A stretch of DNA of 36,241 nt, taken from positions 1 to 36,241 of the forward strand of contig CAIMVC010000264.1 of the NCBI GenBank assembly GCA_903844825.1, read 5' to 3'. This document shows, in pieces, positions 7,985 through 17,214 of the stretch (position 1 is the first letter of the stretch; every line of letters begins with the position of its first letter). The translations under genes were made by a program, and so were the position numbers. This DNA comes from an uncultured Burkholderiales bacterium. Its GTDB lineage: Bacteria > Pseudomonadota > Gammaproteobacteria > Burkholderiales > Burkholderiaceae_C. The notes beneath the pieces were generated by a model. That model was given only the letters and a program-made list of their open reading frames with translations. It was not told the DNA's origin and did no database searches.

Positions 7985-8611
7985 ATGCTGGGCTCATTCG
8001 CGGGCATTGCCGATTACGGCGCTTTTGTCGTCGCCATCATCGTATTTCTTGCGATACCTGGGCCGGGCAATTTGGCCCTGATCACCTCGACCAGCAAGGG
8101 TGGTATCCCGGGTGGGTTGGCCGCCACACTCGGCGTCATTGCCGGTGACCAGGTCCTGATGTGGGCCGCCGTGGCCGGCGTGTCGGCGCTCATGGTGGCT
8201 TATCCGGCAGCGTTTCATGCGGTGCAGTGGCTCGGTGCGGCGTACCTGGCCTGGCTGGGTGTCAAAATGCTGCGTGCCAAGCCGGGCGATGCCCCCATTC
8301 TCAATATCACGGCTGGGCATTACTTTCGCCAGGCGCTAGTCATCACGCTGCTCAACCCCAAAGCGATTGTTTTTTATTTGGCTTTCTTCCCCTTGTTTGT
8401 TGACCCGGTGCAGCACCAGGGCTTGCGCACGTTTGGCGTGATGGCCGCGACCATCGCCGTCCTGACTTTTCTGTACGGTCTGGGCGCGACCTTGCTGACC
8501 CATTTTTTGGCCGAACATCTCAGGGCAAGGCCCCTCGTCACGCGCACGCTCGATAAGCTGGCAGGGGTCTTTTTGCTGGGCTTTGGCTTGAAGTTGGCCT
8601 TCTCCCGTTGA
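7985..8611 (+). CDS. LysE/RhtB-family amino-acid exporter
   Basis: A 208-residue inner-membrane protein with about six hydrophobic segments. The family signature is near the N-terminus (FLAIPGPGNLALITSTSKGG, residues about 20-39), with further LysE-type signatures GAAYLAWLGVKMLRA and LLNPKAIVFYLAFFPLFV. Members export amino acids or their analogues such as lysine, homoserine, threonine or leucine; the substrate here is unknown. It stands between rsmG and parA with about 100 bp on either side, so it could be a separate transcription unit. The ATG at 7985 has an AAGGA six bases away, in the second copy of a tandem duplication. Confidence 0.9.
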   Translation: MLGSFAGIADYGAFVVAIIVFLAIPGPGNLALITSTSKGGIPGGLAATLGVIAGDQVLMWAAVAGVSALMVAYPAAFHAVQWLGAAYLAWLGVKMLRAKPGDAPILNITAGHYFRQALVITLLNPKAIVFYLAFFPLFVDPVQHQGLRTFGVMAATIAVLTFLYGLGATLLTHFLAEHLRARPLVTRTLDKLAGVFLLGFGLKLAFSR

Positions 8612-8698
8612 GCCCAGTGATCCGCTGGTTTCCTATCTTTTTCGATCATTTCCGCTGAATCCACCATCGTGTCAAAAGAACAGCAAGGCAAGACAGTC

Positions 8699-9484
<786 letters not shown>

Positions 9485-9583
9485 TGCGCCAGATGTCATC
9501 CGTCGACCGCGAGCCGGGCCACTGGCTATGGATTTAATAACAATTAAAGAGCCCCTGCTGCGCGGCTTGGCGGTGCTGCGCTC

Positions 9584-10162
9584 ATGAGGGCCTCGCAGGT
9601 GCTGCTGCTGCCCGGCTGGCAGGGGAGCGACGCCGCCCACTGGCAGAGCCTGTGGGCGCTGGCGCATGGCTACCAGCGTGTCGAGCAGCACGACTGGCGC
9701 CTTGCGCTGCGCGGCGACTGGATTGCCCGGCTCGAAGAGGTACTGTTGTCTATCGATACCGAGCATGACGGCCCCGCGGTACTGGTCGCGCACGGCCTGG
9801 GTTGCCAGCTGGTGGCGGCTTGGGCTGCGCATTCGCGCCAGACGCATCGCGTCAAGGCGGCGCTGCTGGTTGCGCCTATGGATGTGGCGCAAGAGGCCTT
9901 GCAGGCCGTTTTGCCAAGCTGGTCGGGGGTGCCGCTGCGTGCCTTGCCGTTTCGCAGTGTGCTGCTCGCCAGCCGCGATGATCCCCGTTGCACCTTCGAG
10001 CGCGCCCGTCAGTACGCCGGTCACTGGGCGTGTGGCTGCGTTGACGCAGGCGAGGGCGCGCACCTTGCCCGCCCTGGCTCGCTGGGCGGCCCTGACACCT
10101 GGCCTGAAGGCCAACGCCACCTTGCCGAGCTCATGGCCTATCAGCCGACTGTTTCCGTTTAG
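9584..10162 (+). CDS. RBBP9/YdeN-family alpha/beta-hydrolase-fold protein, nucleophile Ser replaced by Gly
   Basis: A 192-residue protein with the RBBP9/YdeN family opening VLLLPGWQGSDAAHWQSLW and the core LVAAWAAHS. In the family the nucleophile sits in a motif of the kind AHSLGC; here it reads AHGLGC (G71, codon GGC at 9794-9796, one base from AGC). The other triad candidates remain: D130/D131 in ASRDDP and H158 in GEGAHLAR. It may therefore be a non-catalytic member, unless another residue substitutes. It lies between parA and parB and ends 13 bp before parB, so it is very likely cotranscribed with them; a role in partitioning is possible but unproven. Confidence 0.82.
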   Translation: MRASQVLLLPGWQGSDAAHWQSLWALAHGYQRVEQHDWRLALRGDWIARLEEVLLSIDTEHDGPAVLVAHGLGCQLVAAWAAHSRQTHRVKAALLVAPMDVAQEALQAVLPSWSGVPLRALPFRSVLLASRDDPRCTFERARQYAGHWACGCVDAGEGAHLARPGSLGGPDTWPEGQRHLAELMAYQPTVSV

Positions 10163-10175
10163 AAAGAAAAACACC

Positions 10176-11141
10176 ATGGTTACCAAGAAACCCAAAGGAC
10201 TCGGTCGCGGACTACAGGCCTTGCTCGGCCCGACTGTCGGCGAATCGGCCAACGTGCTGGCGCAGTCAGCTGCCAGCGCCGCCAGCCCTGGCTTGCCGGC
10301 CTCGCTGCAGCTCAGTGATCTGGTGCCCGGGCAGTACCAGCCGCGCACGCGCATGGACGAGGGCGCCTTGTACGAGCTGGCCGAGTCGATCAAGACTCAG
10401 GGCATCATGCAACCGATTTTGGTGCGGCGCCTGAGCGCCGGCGTCAATGATGGCAAGTACGAAATCATCGCGGGTGAGAGGCGCTTTCGGGCCGCCAGGC
10501 TGGCGGGTCTGGACAGCGTGCCGGTGCTGGTTCGCGACGTGCCCGATGAAGCCGCCGCCGCCATGGCGTTGATCGAAAACATCCAGCGCGAAGACCTCAA
10601 TCCGCTCGAAGAAGCGCAAGGCCTGCAACGCCTGGTCAAGGAGTTCGGGCTCACGCACGAACTCGCGGCGCAGGCCGTGGGCCGCTCCCGCAGCGCGGCT
10701 AGCAACTTGTTGCGGCTGCTGAATCTGGCCGATCCGGTGCAGACCATGCTGATGGCCGGCGACCTGGACATGGGCCATGCGCGCGCCTTGCTGGCGCTCG
10801 ACCGAGCCGCGCAGATCACGGCGGCCAACCAGATCAGCGCTAAGAAAATGTCGGTGCGTGAAGCCGAAAGCCTGGTCAAGAAGCTGGGCGCCGAATTCAA
10901 TCTCGTGCCGCAAAAGCCCAAGAAAGAAAAGTCGCGTGATACGCGCCGGGTTGAAGAGGAACTGGCTGACCTCCTGATGGCTGAGGTCGAAGTACGTATC
11001 AAAAAGCAGGTCAAGCGCCACGGCCGGCGCGAAGACATGGGCGAGCTGGCGATTCAGTTTTCGTCAATGGACGAGCTCAATGGACTCATTGAACGGCTGC
11101 GCGGCGGCAACGGTCCGGGCAGCAGCAACGCGGGGCGGTGA
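10176..11141 (+). CDS. parB: Chromosome-partitioning protein ParB (Spo0J)
   Basis: ParB binds parS and, with CTP, slides on DNA as a clamp and stimulates ParA. The N-terminus KKPKGLGRGLQALLG is the ParA-activating peptide. The CTP-binding motif GERRFRAA is at residues 100-107 and ENIQREDLNPLEEA follows at 134-147. The DNA-binding helix-turn-helix is at about 159-181 (GLTHELAAQAVGRSRSAASN), and the C-terminal part carries the dimerisation domain ending ELNGLIERLR. Length is 321 aa. ATG 10176 is the family start; the same frame is open upstream through the hydrolase gene but that is a shadow. Its targets are evident at 6656, 6866 and 7794. Confidence 0.96.
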   Translation: MVTKKPKGLGRGLQALLGPTVGESANVLAQSAASAASPGLPASLQLSDLVPGQYQPRTRMDEGALYELAESIKTQGIMQPILVRRLSAGVNDGKYEIIAGERRFRAARLAGLDSVPVLVRDVPDEAAAAMALIENIQREDLNPLEEAQGLQRLVKEFGLTHELAAQAVGRSRSAASNLLRLLNLADPVQTMLMAGDLDMGHARALLALDRAAQITAANQISAKKMSVREAESLVKKLGAEFNLVPQKPKKEKSRDTRRVEEELADLLMAEVEVRIKKQVKRHGRREDMGELAIQFSSMDELNGLIERLRGGNGPGSSNAGR

Positions 11142-11323
11142 CGGGGGCGTCTGGACGTCTCCGGCCCTGCCGGCCTCGCCGCTAACCACCTGCTGTCCCT
11201 ACGAGCGCAGCGCGGCAATCCATGCCTGCTGGGCAGCGGACTTCGGGCCCCTCCGACGCTGGGCGGTGGATTTCAGGGTGACAGGGGCCAGCGGAAAAAG
11301 GTCGTCAGTCAGGCGTGCCGGGC

Positions 11324-12118
11324 TCAGACCACCATCGGGGTCGACGCGCCGTCCATGGTCAGCACCACCCCGGTGACATAGCTGGCCTTGCTGGAGGCCA
11401 GAAACAGCACCACGTCGGCAATTTCGTGGGGGTGGGCGACCCGGCCCAGTGGTATTTTGCTCACTGCCCGCGCCAGGGCCTCGTCGGGGCTGACCTGCTG
11501 CAGCTGCGCGGCGACCTGCAGCCCGCGCTGCATCCGGTCGGTCAGGGTCAGGCCGGGGTTGATGGCGTTGACACGCACGCCGCGTGGGGCGTAGGCTGAG
11601 GCCAGTCCGCTACTGACCAGCATCAGGGCCGCGTTGGCAGCGCCTCCGGCCAGGTGCTCGGGGCTGGCGACCTTGCCGCCGGAACCAATCACGTTGATGA
11701 TGACGCCAGCGCCCTGAGCGGCCATTTTCTTGACGACCAAGTCCATCATGTGCACATAGGTAAAAAACTTGGCGTTCATGGCGTCGTGCCAGGCGGCGGC
11801 GTTCAGCGCGTCTGGCGGTGTTCTTTTGGCCGCGCCAGCCGAGTTGACCAGCACGTCGACGCCGCCATGCGCCTGCTCGGCGCGGGCCAGTGCGGTAACG
11901 GCTTGCGCAGCGTCTTGCAAGTCGGCGGAGATGCCCACCGTCTGAGCTTGTGGGTGCAGGCGCCGCAGCTCAGCGACGGCCTCGTCCAAGTTGGCCTGGC
12001 TGCGCGAGACCAGGCTGACGCGTGCGCCTTCGGCTAAAAACCCCTGTGCGCAGGCCAGACCAATGCCTTTGCTGCCCCCCGTGATCAGCACATGCTGACC
12101 GTTCAATCCCAGATCCAT
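11324..12118 (-). CDS. Short-chain dehydrogenase/reductase-fold protein lacking the YxxxK motif
   Basis: A 264-residue SDR. The cofactor loop TGGSKGIG is at residues 13-20, VNSAGA at 91-96 and INPGL at 186-190, so a Rossmann fold that binds NAD(P) is expected. The usual catalytic Tyr and Lys are missing: the region reads PEHLAGGAANAAL (153-165), which puts Gly158 and Asn162 where Tyr and Lys belong. This sequence occurs in a divergent SDR group with unclear activity. ATG 12118 has AGGAG eight bases upstream. It is 40 bp after the FAD oxidase gene on the same strand and is likely in one operon with it, suggesting linked 2-hydroxy/2-keto acid chemistry. Confidence 0.85.
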   Translation of the reverse strand: MDLGLNGQHVLITGGSKGIGLACAQGFLAEGARVSLVSRSQANLDEAVAELRRLHPQAQTVGISADLQDAAQAVTALARAEQAHGGVDVLVNSAGAAKRTPPDALNAAAWHDAMNAKFFTYVHMMDLVVKKMAAQGAGVIINVIGSGGKVASPEHLAGGAANAALMLVSSGLASAYAPRGVRVNAINPGLTLTDRMQRGLQVAAQLQQVSPDEALARAVSKIPLGRVAHPHEIADVVLFLASSKASYVTGVVLTMDGASTPMVV

Positions 12119-12158
12119 CCGGTGGCTCCTGTTGCGCGCTGGCGTTTTGACGTGAAAT

Positions 12159-13580
12159 TTAAAGCGAAAAAATCTTGCCCGGATTCATGATGTTCTTCGG
12201 GTCGAGTGCGCGCTTGATGGTGCGCATCATCTCCACTGCGCCGTCGCCGGCTTCGGTCACCAGGAAGTCCATCTTGTGCAGCCCCACGCCGTGTTCGCCC
12301 GTGCAAGTGCCCTCCAGACTCAGCGCACGGTGGACCAACTTTTGGTTGAGCGCCTCGGCGATTTCCCGCTCCTCGGGAATCTCGGGGTCAATCAGGTAGC
12401 CAAAGTGAAAGTTGCCGTCGCCCACATGGCCAACCAGAAAGTACGGAATGCCACTGGCGTCTACCTCAGCGACCGAGTCCAGCAGGCAGTCAGCCAGCCG
12501 TGAAATGGGCACGCAGGTGTCGGTCGAAATGGCGCGGCAGCCGGGACGCGATTGCAGGGCTGCAAAAAACATGTTGTGGCGCGCCGTCCATAAGCGGGTG
12601 CGCTCTTCGGGCGTGCTGGCCCATTCAAATGCCTGGCCGCCGTGGCCACTGGCAATTTCTTGCACCAGCTCGGCTTGCTCCTTGACGCTGCCCGGCGAGC
12701 CGTGAAACTCCATCAGCAAGAGCGGCTCTTCACGCAGGCCGAGCTTCGAATGGGCGTTGGCCATGCGCACCGCGTTGTGGTCAATCAACTCCACCCGAGC
12801 AATCGGCACGCCCATTTGAATGACTTCAATGGTGGTGCGAACTGCCGCCTCAATGCTCGGGAAGGAGCAGATAGCTGCCGAGATGGCTTCGGGCAGGGGG
12901 TAGATCTTGACGGTGATCTCGGTGATCACGCCCAGCGTGCCTTCACTGCCGACCATCAAGCGGGTGAGGTCGTAGCCGGCCGATGACTTCTTGGCCCGTG
13001 TGCCGGTGCGAATGATCTCGCCGCTGGCAGTGACCACCTCGAGCGCCAGCACGTTCTCTCGCATGGTGCCATAGCGGACGGCGTTGGTGCCGCTGGCGCG
13101 GGTCGCGCTCATGCCGCCCAGCGTGGCATCGGCGCCAGGGTCAATCGGGAAAAACAGGCCGGTGCTCTTGATTTCTTCGTTCAGTTGCTTGCGCGTCACG
13201 CCCGGCTGCACGGTCACCGTGAGGTCCTCGGCGTTGATCGACAGCACCTTGTTCATGTGGCTCATGTCGATGCTGATGCCGCCTTGCACGGCCAGTAGAT
13301 GGCCTTCAAGCGAGGTGCCCACGCCAAAGGGAATGACCGGCACGCTGTACTGGCTGGCCAGCTTGACGACCTCGGCCACCTCAGTGGTGCTTTGCGCAAA
13401 CACCACGGCCGATGGCGGCGGCAGGGCAAAAGACGACTCGTCCCGCCCGTGCTGCTCGCGCACCACCAGCGCGGTTGAACAGCGCTCGGCAAAGCGCGCC
13501 TTGAGCGCATCAATCAGCTCGGTAGGTGTTTCGCGCTGCTGTATCTCAGGCAGCAAGTGCTTGGGCAAAGGTGCGTTCAT
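12159..13580 (-). CDS. FAD-linked oxidase of the GlcD/D-lactate dehydrogenase (cytochrome) family
   Basis: A 473-residue flavoprotein that should oxidise a 2-hydroxy acid such as D-lactate or glycolate and pass electrons to cytochromes or quinone. The FAD-binding domain (about residues 55-235) shows PVIPFGVGTSLEGH, the PGADATLGGMSATRASGTNA stretch and MVGSEGTLGVITE. The C-terminal oxidase domain has the metal-site motif GHVGDGNFHFGYL and GTCTGEHGVG, ending LDPKNIMNPGKIFSL. Length and both halves are complete. It precedes the atypical SDR in the same direction and is transcribed divergently from the cobalamin adenosyltransferase gene. D-lactate dehydrogenase is the best single guess; the substrate is not proven. 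Confidence 0.9.
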   Translation of the reverse strand: MNAPLPKHLLPEIQQRETPTELIDALKARFAERCSTALVVREQHGRDESSFALPPPSAVVFAQSTTEVAEVVKLASQYSVPVIPFGVGTSLEGHLLAVQGGISIDMSHMNKVLSINAEDLTVTVQPGVTRKQLNEEIKSTGLFFPIDPGADATLGGMSATRASGTNAVRYGTMRENVLALEVVTASGEIIRTGTRAKKSSAGYDLTRLMVGSEGTLGVITEITVKIYPLPEAISAAICSFPSIEAAVRTTIEVIQMGVPIARVELIDHNAVRMANAHSKLGLREEPLLLMEFHGSPGSVKEQAELVQEIASGHGGQAFEWASTPEERTRLWTARHNMFFAALQSRPGCRAISTDTCVPISRLADCLLDSVAEVDASGIPYFLVGHVGDGNFHFGYLIDPEIPEEREIAEALNQKLVHRALSLEGTCTGEHGVGLHKMDFLVTEAGDGAVEMMRTIKRALDPKNIMNPGKIFSL

Positions 13581-13748
13581 GGATGTCTCCGTGCAGGGGG
13601 ATGCCAGTTTACGACGGCTGGGCCATGAGCGCTGTGCCGCGTGTGGCAGGGGCTGCGTGGGGGCGCGCCGCTACACTGATTGCCTTGCCCAGCTCCCCGC
13701 TGCTCAACCTTGCAGGCGGGGCCGATACCTTTGAACCCACTTAACGTC

Positions 13749-14321
13749 ATGTCCAATCGCCTGACCCAGATCGCCACCCGCACCGGAGACAACGGCACCA
13801 CCGGCCTGGGAGACAACACCCGTGTGTCCAAGGACAGCCTGCGCGTTCATGCCATGGGCGAGGTTGACGAGCTCAACTCCAACATAGGCGTTTTGCTGTG
13901 CGAAGAAATGCCGGGCGATGTGCGCGAGCTGCTGGTCGAGGTTCAGCATGAGCTCTTTAACCTGGGCGGCGAGTTGTCCATTCCGGGCTTTGAGCTGCTC
14001 AAGCCGCAGGCCGTGGCGCGTCTGGACAGCGCGCTGGAAAAGTACAACGCGACCCTGCCGCGCCTGCAGGAGTTCATCCTGCCGGCCGGCACGCGCGCGG
14101 CGTCGCTGTCGCATGTCTGCCGCACGGTGGCGCGCCGCGCCGAGCGTGCCGTGGTGGCGCTGGACCAGGCTGAAACGCTCAAGGAGGCGCCACGCCAGTA
14201 CCTCAACCGGCTCAGTGATTTGCTGTTTGTGCTGGCGCGCGTGCTCAATCGCATGAACGGTGGTGATGACGTGTACTGGAAGAGCGAGCGCCTGGCGCGC
14301 GGTCAGGCCGATGAATCCTAA
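13749..14321 (+). CDS. pduO: PduO-type ATP:cob(I)alamin adenosyltransferase
   Basis: The enzyme transfers adenosyl from ATP to cob(I)alamin to make coenzyme B12, for example for methylmalonyl-CoA mutase. The ATP-binding N-terminus TRTGDNGTTGLGDNTRVSKD (residues about 10-29), GEVDELNSNIG, and the helix CRTVARRAERAVV are all present, with the C-terminal NRLSDLLFVLAR and YWKSERL. Length is 190 aa, as usual. The stop codon TAA (14319-14321) lies inside an 18-base sequence that is identical to the end of the insertion sequence at 35074-35091, so the last residues may have been changed by an old insertion. Confidence 0.93.
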   Translation: MSNRLTQIATRTGDNGTTGLGDNTRVSKDSLRVHAMGEVDELNSNIGVLLCEEMPGDVRELLVEVQHELFNLGGELSIPGFELLKPQAVARLDSALEKYNATLPRLQEFILPAGTRAASLSHVCRTVARRAERAVVALDQAETLKEAPRQYLNRLSDLLFVLARVLNRMNGGDDVYWKSERLARGQADES

Positions 14322-14332
14322 ATCCGGCAGTT
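14315..14332 (+). repeat. Solo insertion-sequence end (inverted copy of 35074-35091)
   Basis: ATCCTAAATCCGGCAGTT is identical over all 18 bases to the reverse complement of 35074-35091, the right end of the IS1380-type transposase remnant. No transposase follows it here. It supplies the stop codon of the adenosyltransferase gene. Confidence 0.75.
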
Positions 14333-14646
14333 GGCCGCTGGTACCCGCATGCAGGGTCAAATGAATCAAAGCGTTTCACACGCGGCGCACCTCACCTCCT
14401 GGGTGAGAACGCTGCGTGGCCGCCGGTCTGCCGCTTCAGGCCGCTGGCGTTGTTGCTCGTACCAGCCGGACGTGGAGTCCTGCTGGCACTCGCGCCTAGC
14501 CAGTGACCGGCCTCGTCAGCCCCTCGGCCGCGCCCAACGGCCGAATTTAGTTTGATTTCCGCCGGCCAGGACTCCCTGGCCGTGTGCTGACTGTTACCTC
14601 TGGCCGAGCTGCTGGCGTAGCGCTTTGCGCTGCTAACCTGTGACGC
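14333..14646. other. Non-coding gap of 314 bp after the solo IS end
   Basis: I see no gene. It holds a small hairpin (CTCACC 14391-14396 with GGTGAG 14402-14407) and a 9-bp inverted repeat GGAGTCCTG (14474-14482) / CAGGACTCC (14567-14575). Part may be leftover insertion-sequence DNA next to the solo end; the rest must contain the promoter of the export operon that starts at 14647. Confidence 0.5.
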
Positions 14647-15888
14647 ATGGTTATCCCGGTCAAATGGTTCGCTACGGGCGGGTTGTCGCCGGCGCTGCTG
14701 ATTGCCTTGGGCTGGACTGTCGGGCGCGGCCAGCCCGTGCTGGTGGCAACGGTCAGCCGCCAGGCCATCGTCCAGTCGATTGTGGCGACGGGGCGGGTGA
14801 ACTCGGTGCTTCGCGTGGACCTGGGCGCCGAGGTGGCTGGCACCGTGGCCGAGGTGTACGTGCGGGAAGGCCAGCGTGTGCGCGCGGGGGATTTGCTTGT
14901 GCGCCTGTCGGACGCCGAGGCGCGTGCTTCGTTGCAACAAGCGCGCTCCGCGCTGGCCGAGGCGCGGGTGCGCCAGGCGCAACAAGTCGGGGTCAGCGCA
15001 CCGGTTGCCTGGCAGGCGGCCAGTCAGGCCCAAGCGACCTACGTCGCGGCGGGCCGCGACCACCAGCGAGTCCATGAGTTGGTGGCGCAAGGCTTTTACC
15101 CGCGGCAAAAGCTCGACGACGCGCAACGCGCCCTGACCATCGCCCGCAGCGCCTGGCTGGCCACCCTCGTGCAGGCCGAGGCCAACCAGCCGCAAGGCGT
15201 GGAGCCGGTGCTGCTGGCTGCCCGTATCGACCAGGCGCAGGCTGCGCTGCAGATGGCCCAGGCCCGGCTGGCGCGGCTGGCGCTGCGAAGCCCAGCCGAT
15301 GCGCTGGTGCTCAGTCGCCAGGTCGAGCCCGGCAGCATGGCGCAGCCGGGGCGGGTCCTGTTGTCGCTGGCGGGCGCTCAGGGCTTGCGGCTGGACACCT
15401 CGGTTGATGAAAAGTATCTGCATCTGCTGACGCTCGGCATGCGGGCGCAGGCGGTGGCCGACGCCTTTCCTGCTCAGCGTTTTGCCGCGCAGCTCAGCTA
15501 TGTCGCGCCCGCGGTGGACCCGCAGCGCGGCGCGGTCGATGTGCGGCTGGCGGTCCCAGAGCCGCCGGCATTTCTGCGGCCCGACATGACGGTGTCGATT
15601 GAGTTGCTGGGGGGGACGCGCGCCAGTGCTTTGGTTCTCCCCGCGGGCGCGGTGCGCGACGCCGACCGCGCCGCGCCCTGGGTTTTGCAGATCGCCGGCG
15701 GGCGGGCCAGGCGTGTCGACGTCAAACTCGGTTTGCACGGCGTGGGCGCTGTGGAAATCACCGAGGGCTTGCGTGAAGGTGACATGGTCATACCCCCGAC
15801 CGAAAAAGCCGTAGCCGGTGACCGCGTGCGGCCGGCCCCTGCGGCGGCGCACGCCAGGGGCTTTGAAGTGCCTTCTTTCATCCGTTAA
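14647..15888 (+). CDS. Periplasmic adaptor (HlyD/MacA-like membrane-fusion protein) of an ABC exporter
   Basis: A 413-residue membrane-fusion protein with an N-terminal hydrophobic anchor (about residues 10-25). The first half of the lipoyl domain is AEVAGTVAEVYVREGQRVRAGDLLVRL. A helical hairpin rich in Ala, Gln and Arg follows (about 95-215), then the second lipoyl half (LRSPADALVLSRQVEPGSMA) and the beta-barrel with VDPQRGAVDVRL and FLRPDMTVSIEL. Such proteins link an inner-membrane ABC transporter to an outer-membrane TolC-type channel. It is the first gene of a three-gene operon with an FtsX-type permease and a LolD/MacB-type ATPase. No outer-membrane gene is nearby. The substrate is unknown. 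Confidence 0.88.
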   Translation: MVIPVKWFATGGLSPALLIALGWTVGRGQPVLVATVSRQAIVQSIVATGRVNSVLRVDLGAEVAGTVAEVYVREGQRVRAGDLLVRLSDAEARASLQQARSALAEARVRQAQQVGVSAPVAWQAASQAQATYVAAGRDHQRVHELVAQGFYPRQKLDDAQRALTIARSAWLATLVQAEANQPQGVEPVLLAARIDQAQAALQMAQARLARLALRSPADALVLSRQVEPGSMAQPGRVLLSLAGAQGLRLDTSVDEKYLHLLTLGMRAQAVADAFPAQRFAAQLSYVAPAVDPQRGAVDVRLAVPEPPAFLRPDMTVSIELLGGTRASALVLPAGAVRDADRAAPWVLQIAGGRARRVDVKLGLHGVGAVEITEGLREGDMVIPPTEKAVAGDRVRPAPAAAHARGFEVPSFIR

Positions 15889-15911
15889 CGGCCAACCGAC
15901 AGCGACCCGCC

Positions 15912-17174
15912 ATGTCTGAACAAAGCCGCCGCGCACTGAGCCCCTGGGCTCGCCGGATGCCCTTCGAGCTGTTGCTGGCCTTGCGTTTTCTGAGCGAAGG
16001 CCGGATGCAGAGCAGCCTGATCCTGGCCGGTGTGACCGGGGGCGTGGCCGTCATTATTTTTCTGACCCAGCTCATTAACCAGCTGCAGGCCACCATCGTG
16101 GAGAGGGTCATGGGCTCGCAGCCGCATGTGGTGATCAAGCCGCTCGAAGAGGTCGCTCGCCGCCTGCCGCTGCCCGCTCAAAGCCCGGCAGTGGCGGCCC
16201 TGGTTCAGGCGCGTGAACAACGACTGCGCTCGGTGGACCAGTGGGAAAGCGTCGCGGCGCTGGCGGCCGGGACCGCCGGAGTGATGGCTGTCTCGCCCGT
16301 GGTCAGCGGCCCCGCCTTTGTCGCCCGTGGCGCCAGCAGCAAGAGCGTGGTCTTGCTGGGCGTGCGCCCCGAGGCCTACCGGCAGGTGGTGAAAATGGAC
16401 AGCTACATGACGCAAGGGCGTTTTGACCTGAGCGGCAGCAGCACATTGCTGGGCACCGATCTGGCGCTGGATCTGGGCGTCACGGTGGGCGACAAGCTGC
16501 GCGTGACCACTGCCAGTGGCCGCAGCCAGACACTGGACATCACGGGCTTGTTTGACTTGGGCAACCGGGAGCTCAACCGGCGTTGGGTGTTTGTCACGCT
16601 CAAGCTCGCCCAGACCCTGCTGGACCTGCCGGGCGGGGTGTCGAATATCGACCTCACCGTCAGCGAGCTGTTTGGCGCCGACCGCGTGGCCGATGCGCTG
16701 CGCGCCCAGACGGGGCTCACGGTCGACAGCTGGATGCAGACCAACTCGGGGCTGCTCAGTGCGCTGTCTAACCAGACGGTGTCCAACAACCTGATTCGCA
16801 GTTTTGTGATTGCCATCGTGGCCTTGGGCATTTCCAGTGTGCTCGTGGTCAGCGTGGTTCAGAAGCGGCGCGAGATCGGCATCTTGCGCGCCATGGGCGC
16901 GGGCAGGCGCCGCATCATGGCGATTTTCTTGCTGCAAGGCTCGCTGGTTGGCCTGGCTGGTTCGGCGCTGGGTTCGGTGCTGGCGTACCTGCTGCTGGTC
17001 GTCTTCTCGCGCATCTTCAAGAGCCCCGACGGCAGCCTGATGTTCACCGCGCAGCTGGAGCCTGAACTGGTTCTGCTGGCCACCCTGGTGGCCTGCGGCG
17101 TGGGGCTGGGCGCGGCGCTGGTGCCGGCGCGCAGTGCGGCCCGCATGGACCCGGTGCAGGCTATCCGCAGTTGA
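15912..17174 (+). CDS. MacB/FtsX-type ABC transporter permease
   Basis: A 420-residue inner-membrane protein. One transmembrane helix lies near the N-terminus (about residues 36-55, LILAGVTGGVAVIIFLTQLI), then comes a large periplasmic domain (about 60-290), then three helices at about 298-318, 337-366 and 386-405. This is the layout of MacB/LolC/DevC permeases, which act by mechanotransmission rather than by a classic channel. The cytoplasmic loop KRREIGILRAMGAGRRRIM is the FtsX-family coupling region. It sits 23 bp after the adaptor gene and before the ATPase gene. Both permease halves would be copies of this protein. Confidence 0.9.
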   Translation: MSEQSRRALSPWARRMPFELLLALRFLSEGRMQSSLILAGVTGGVAVIIFLTQLINQLQATIVERVMGSQPHVVIKPLEEVARRLPLPAQSPAVAALVQAREQRLRSVDQWESVAALAAGTAGVMAVSPVVSGPAFVARGASSKSVVLLGVRPEAYRQVVKMDSYMTQGRFDLSGSSTLLGTDLALDLGVTVGDKLRVTTASGRSQTLDITGLFDLGNRELNRRWVFVTLKLAQTLLDLPGGVSNIDLTVSELFGADRVADALRAQTGLTVDSWMQTNSGLLSALSNQTVSNNLIRSFVIAIVALGISSVLVVSVVQKRREIGILRAMGAGRRRIMAIFLLQGSLVGLAGSALGSVLAYLLLVVFSRIFKSPDGSLMFTAQLEPELVLLATLVACGVGLGAALVPARSAARMDPVQAIRS

Positions 17175-17214
17175 GCCGCCTGTGAGCAGGACACTAGCCG
17201 AACATGAGCCGCAG

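Noticed and set aside
9666..10175. The parB frame is open for 170 codons upstream, suggesting a longer ParB.
   Set aside because: This part overlaps the hydrolase gene in another frame, is arginine-rich and shadow-like, and the canonical ParB N-terminus begins at 10176.
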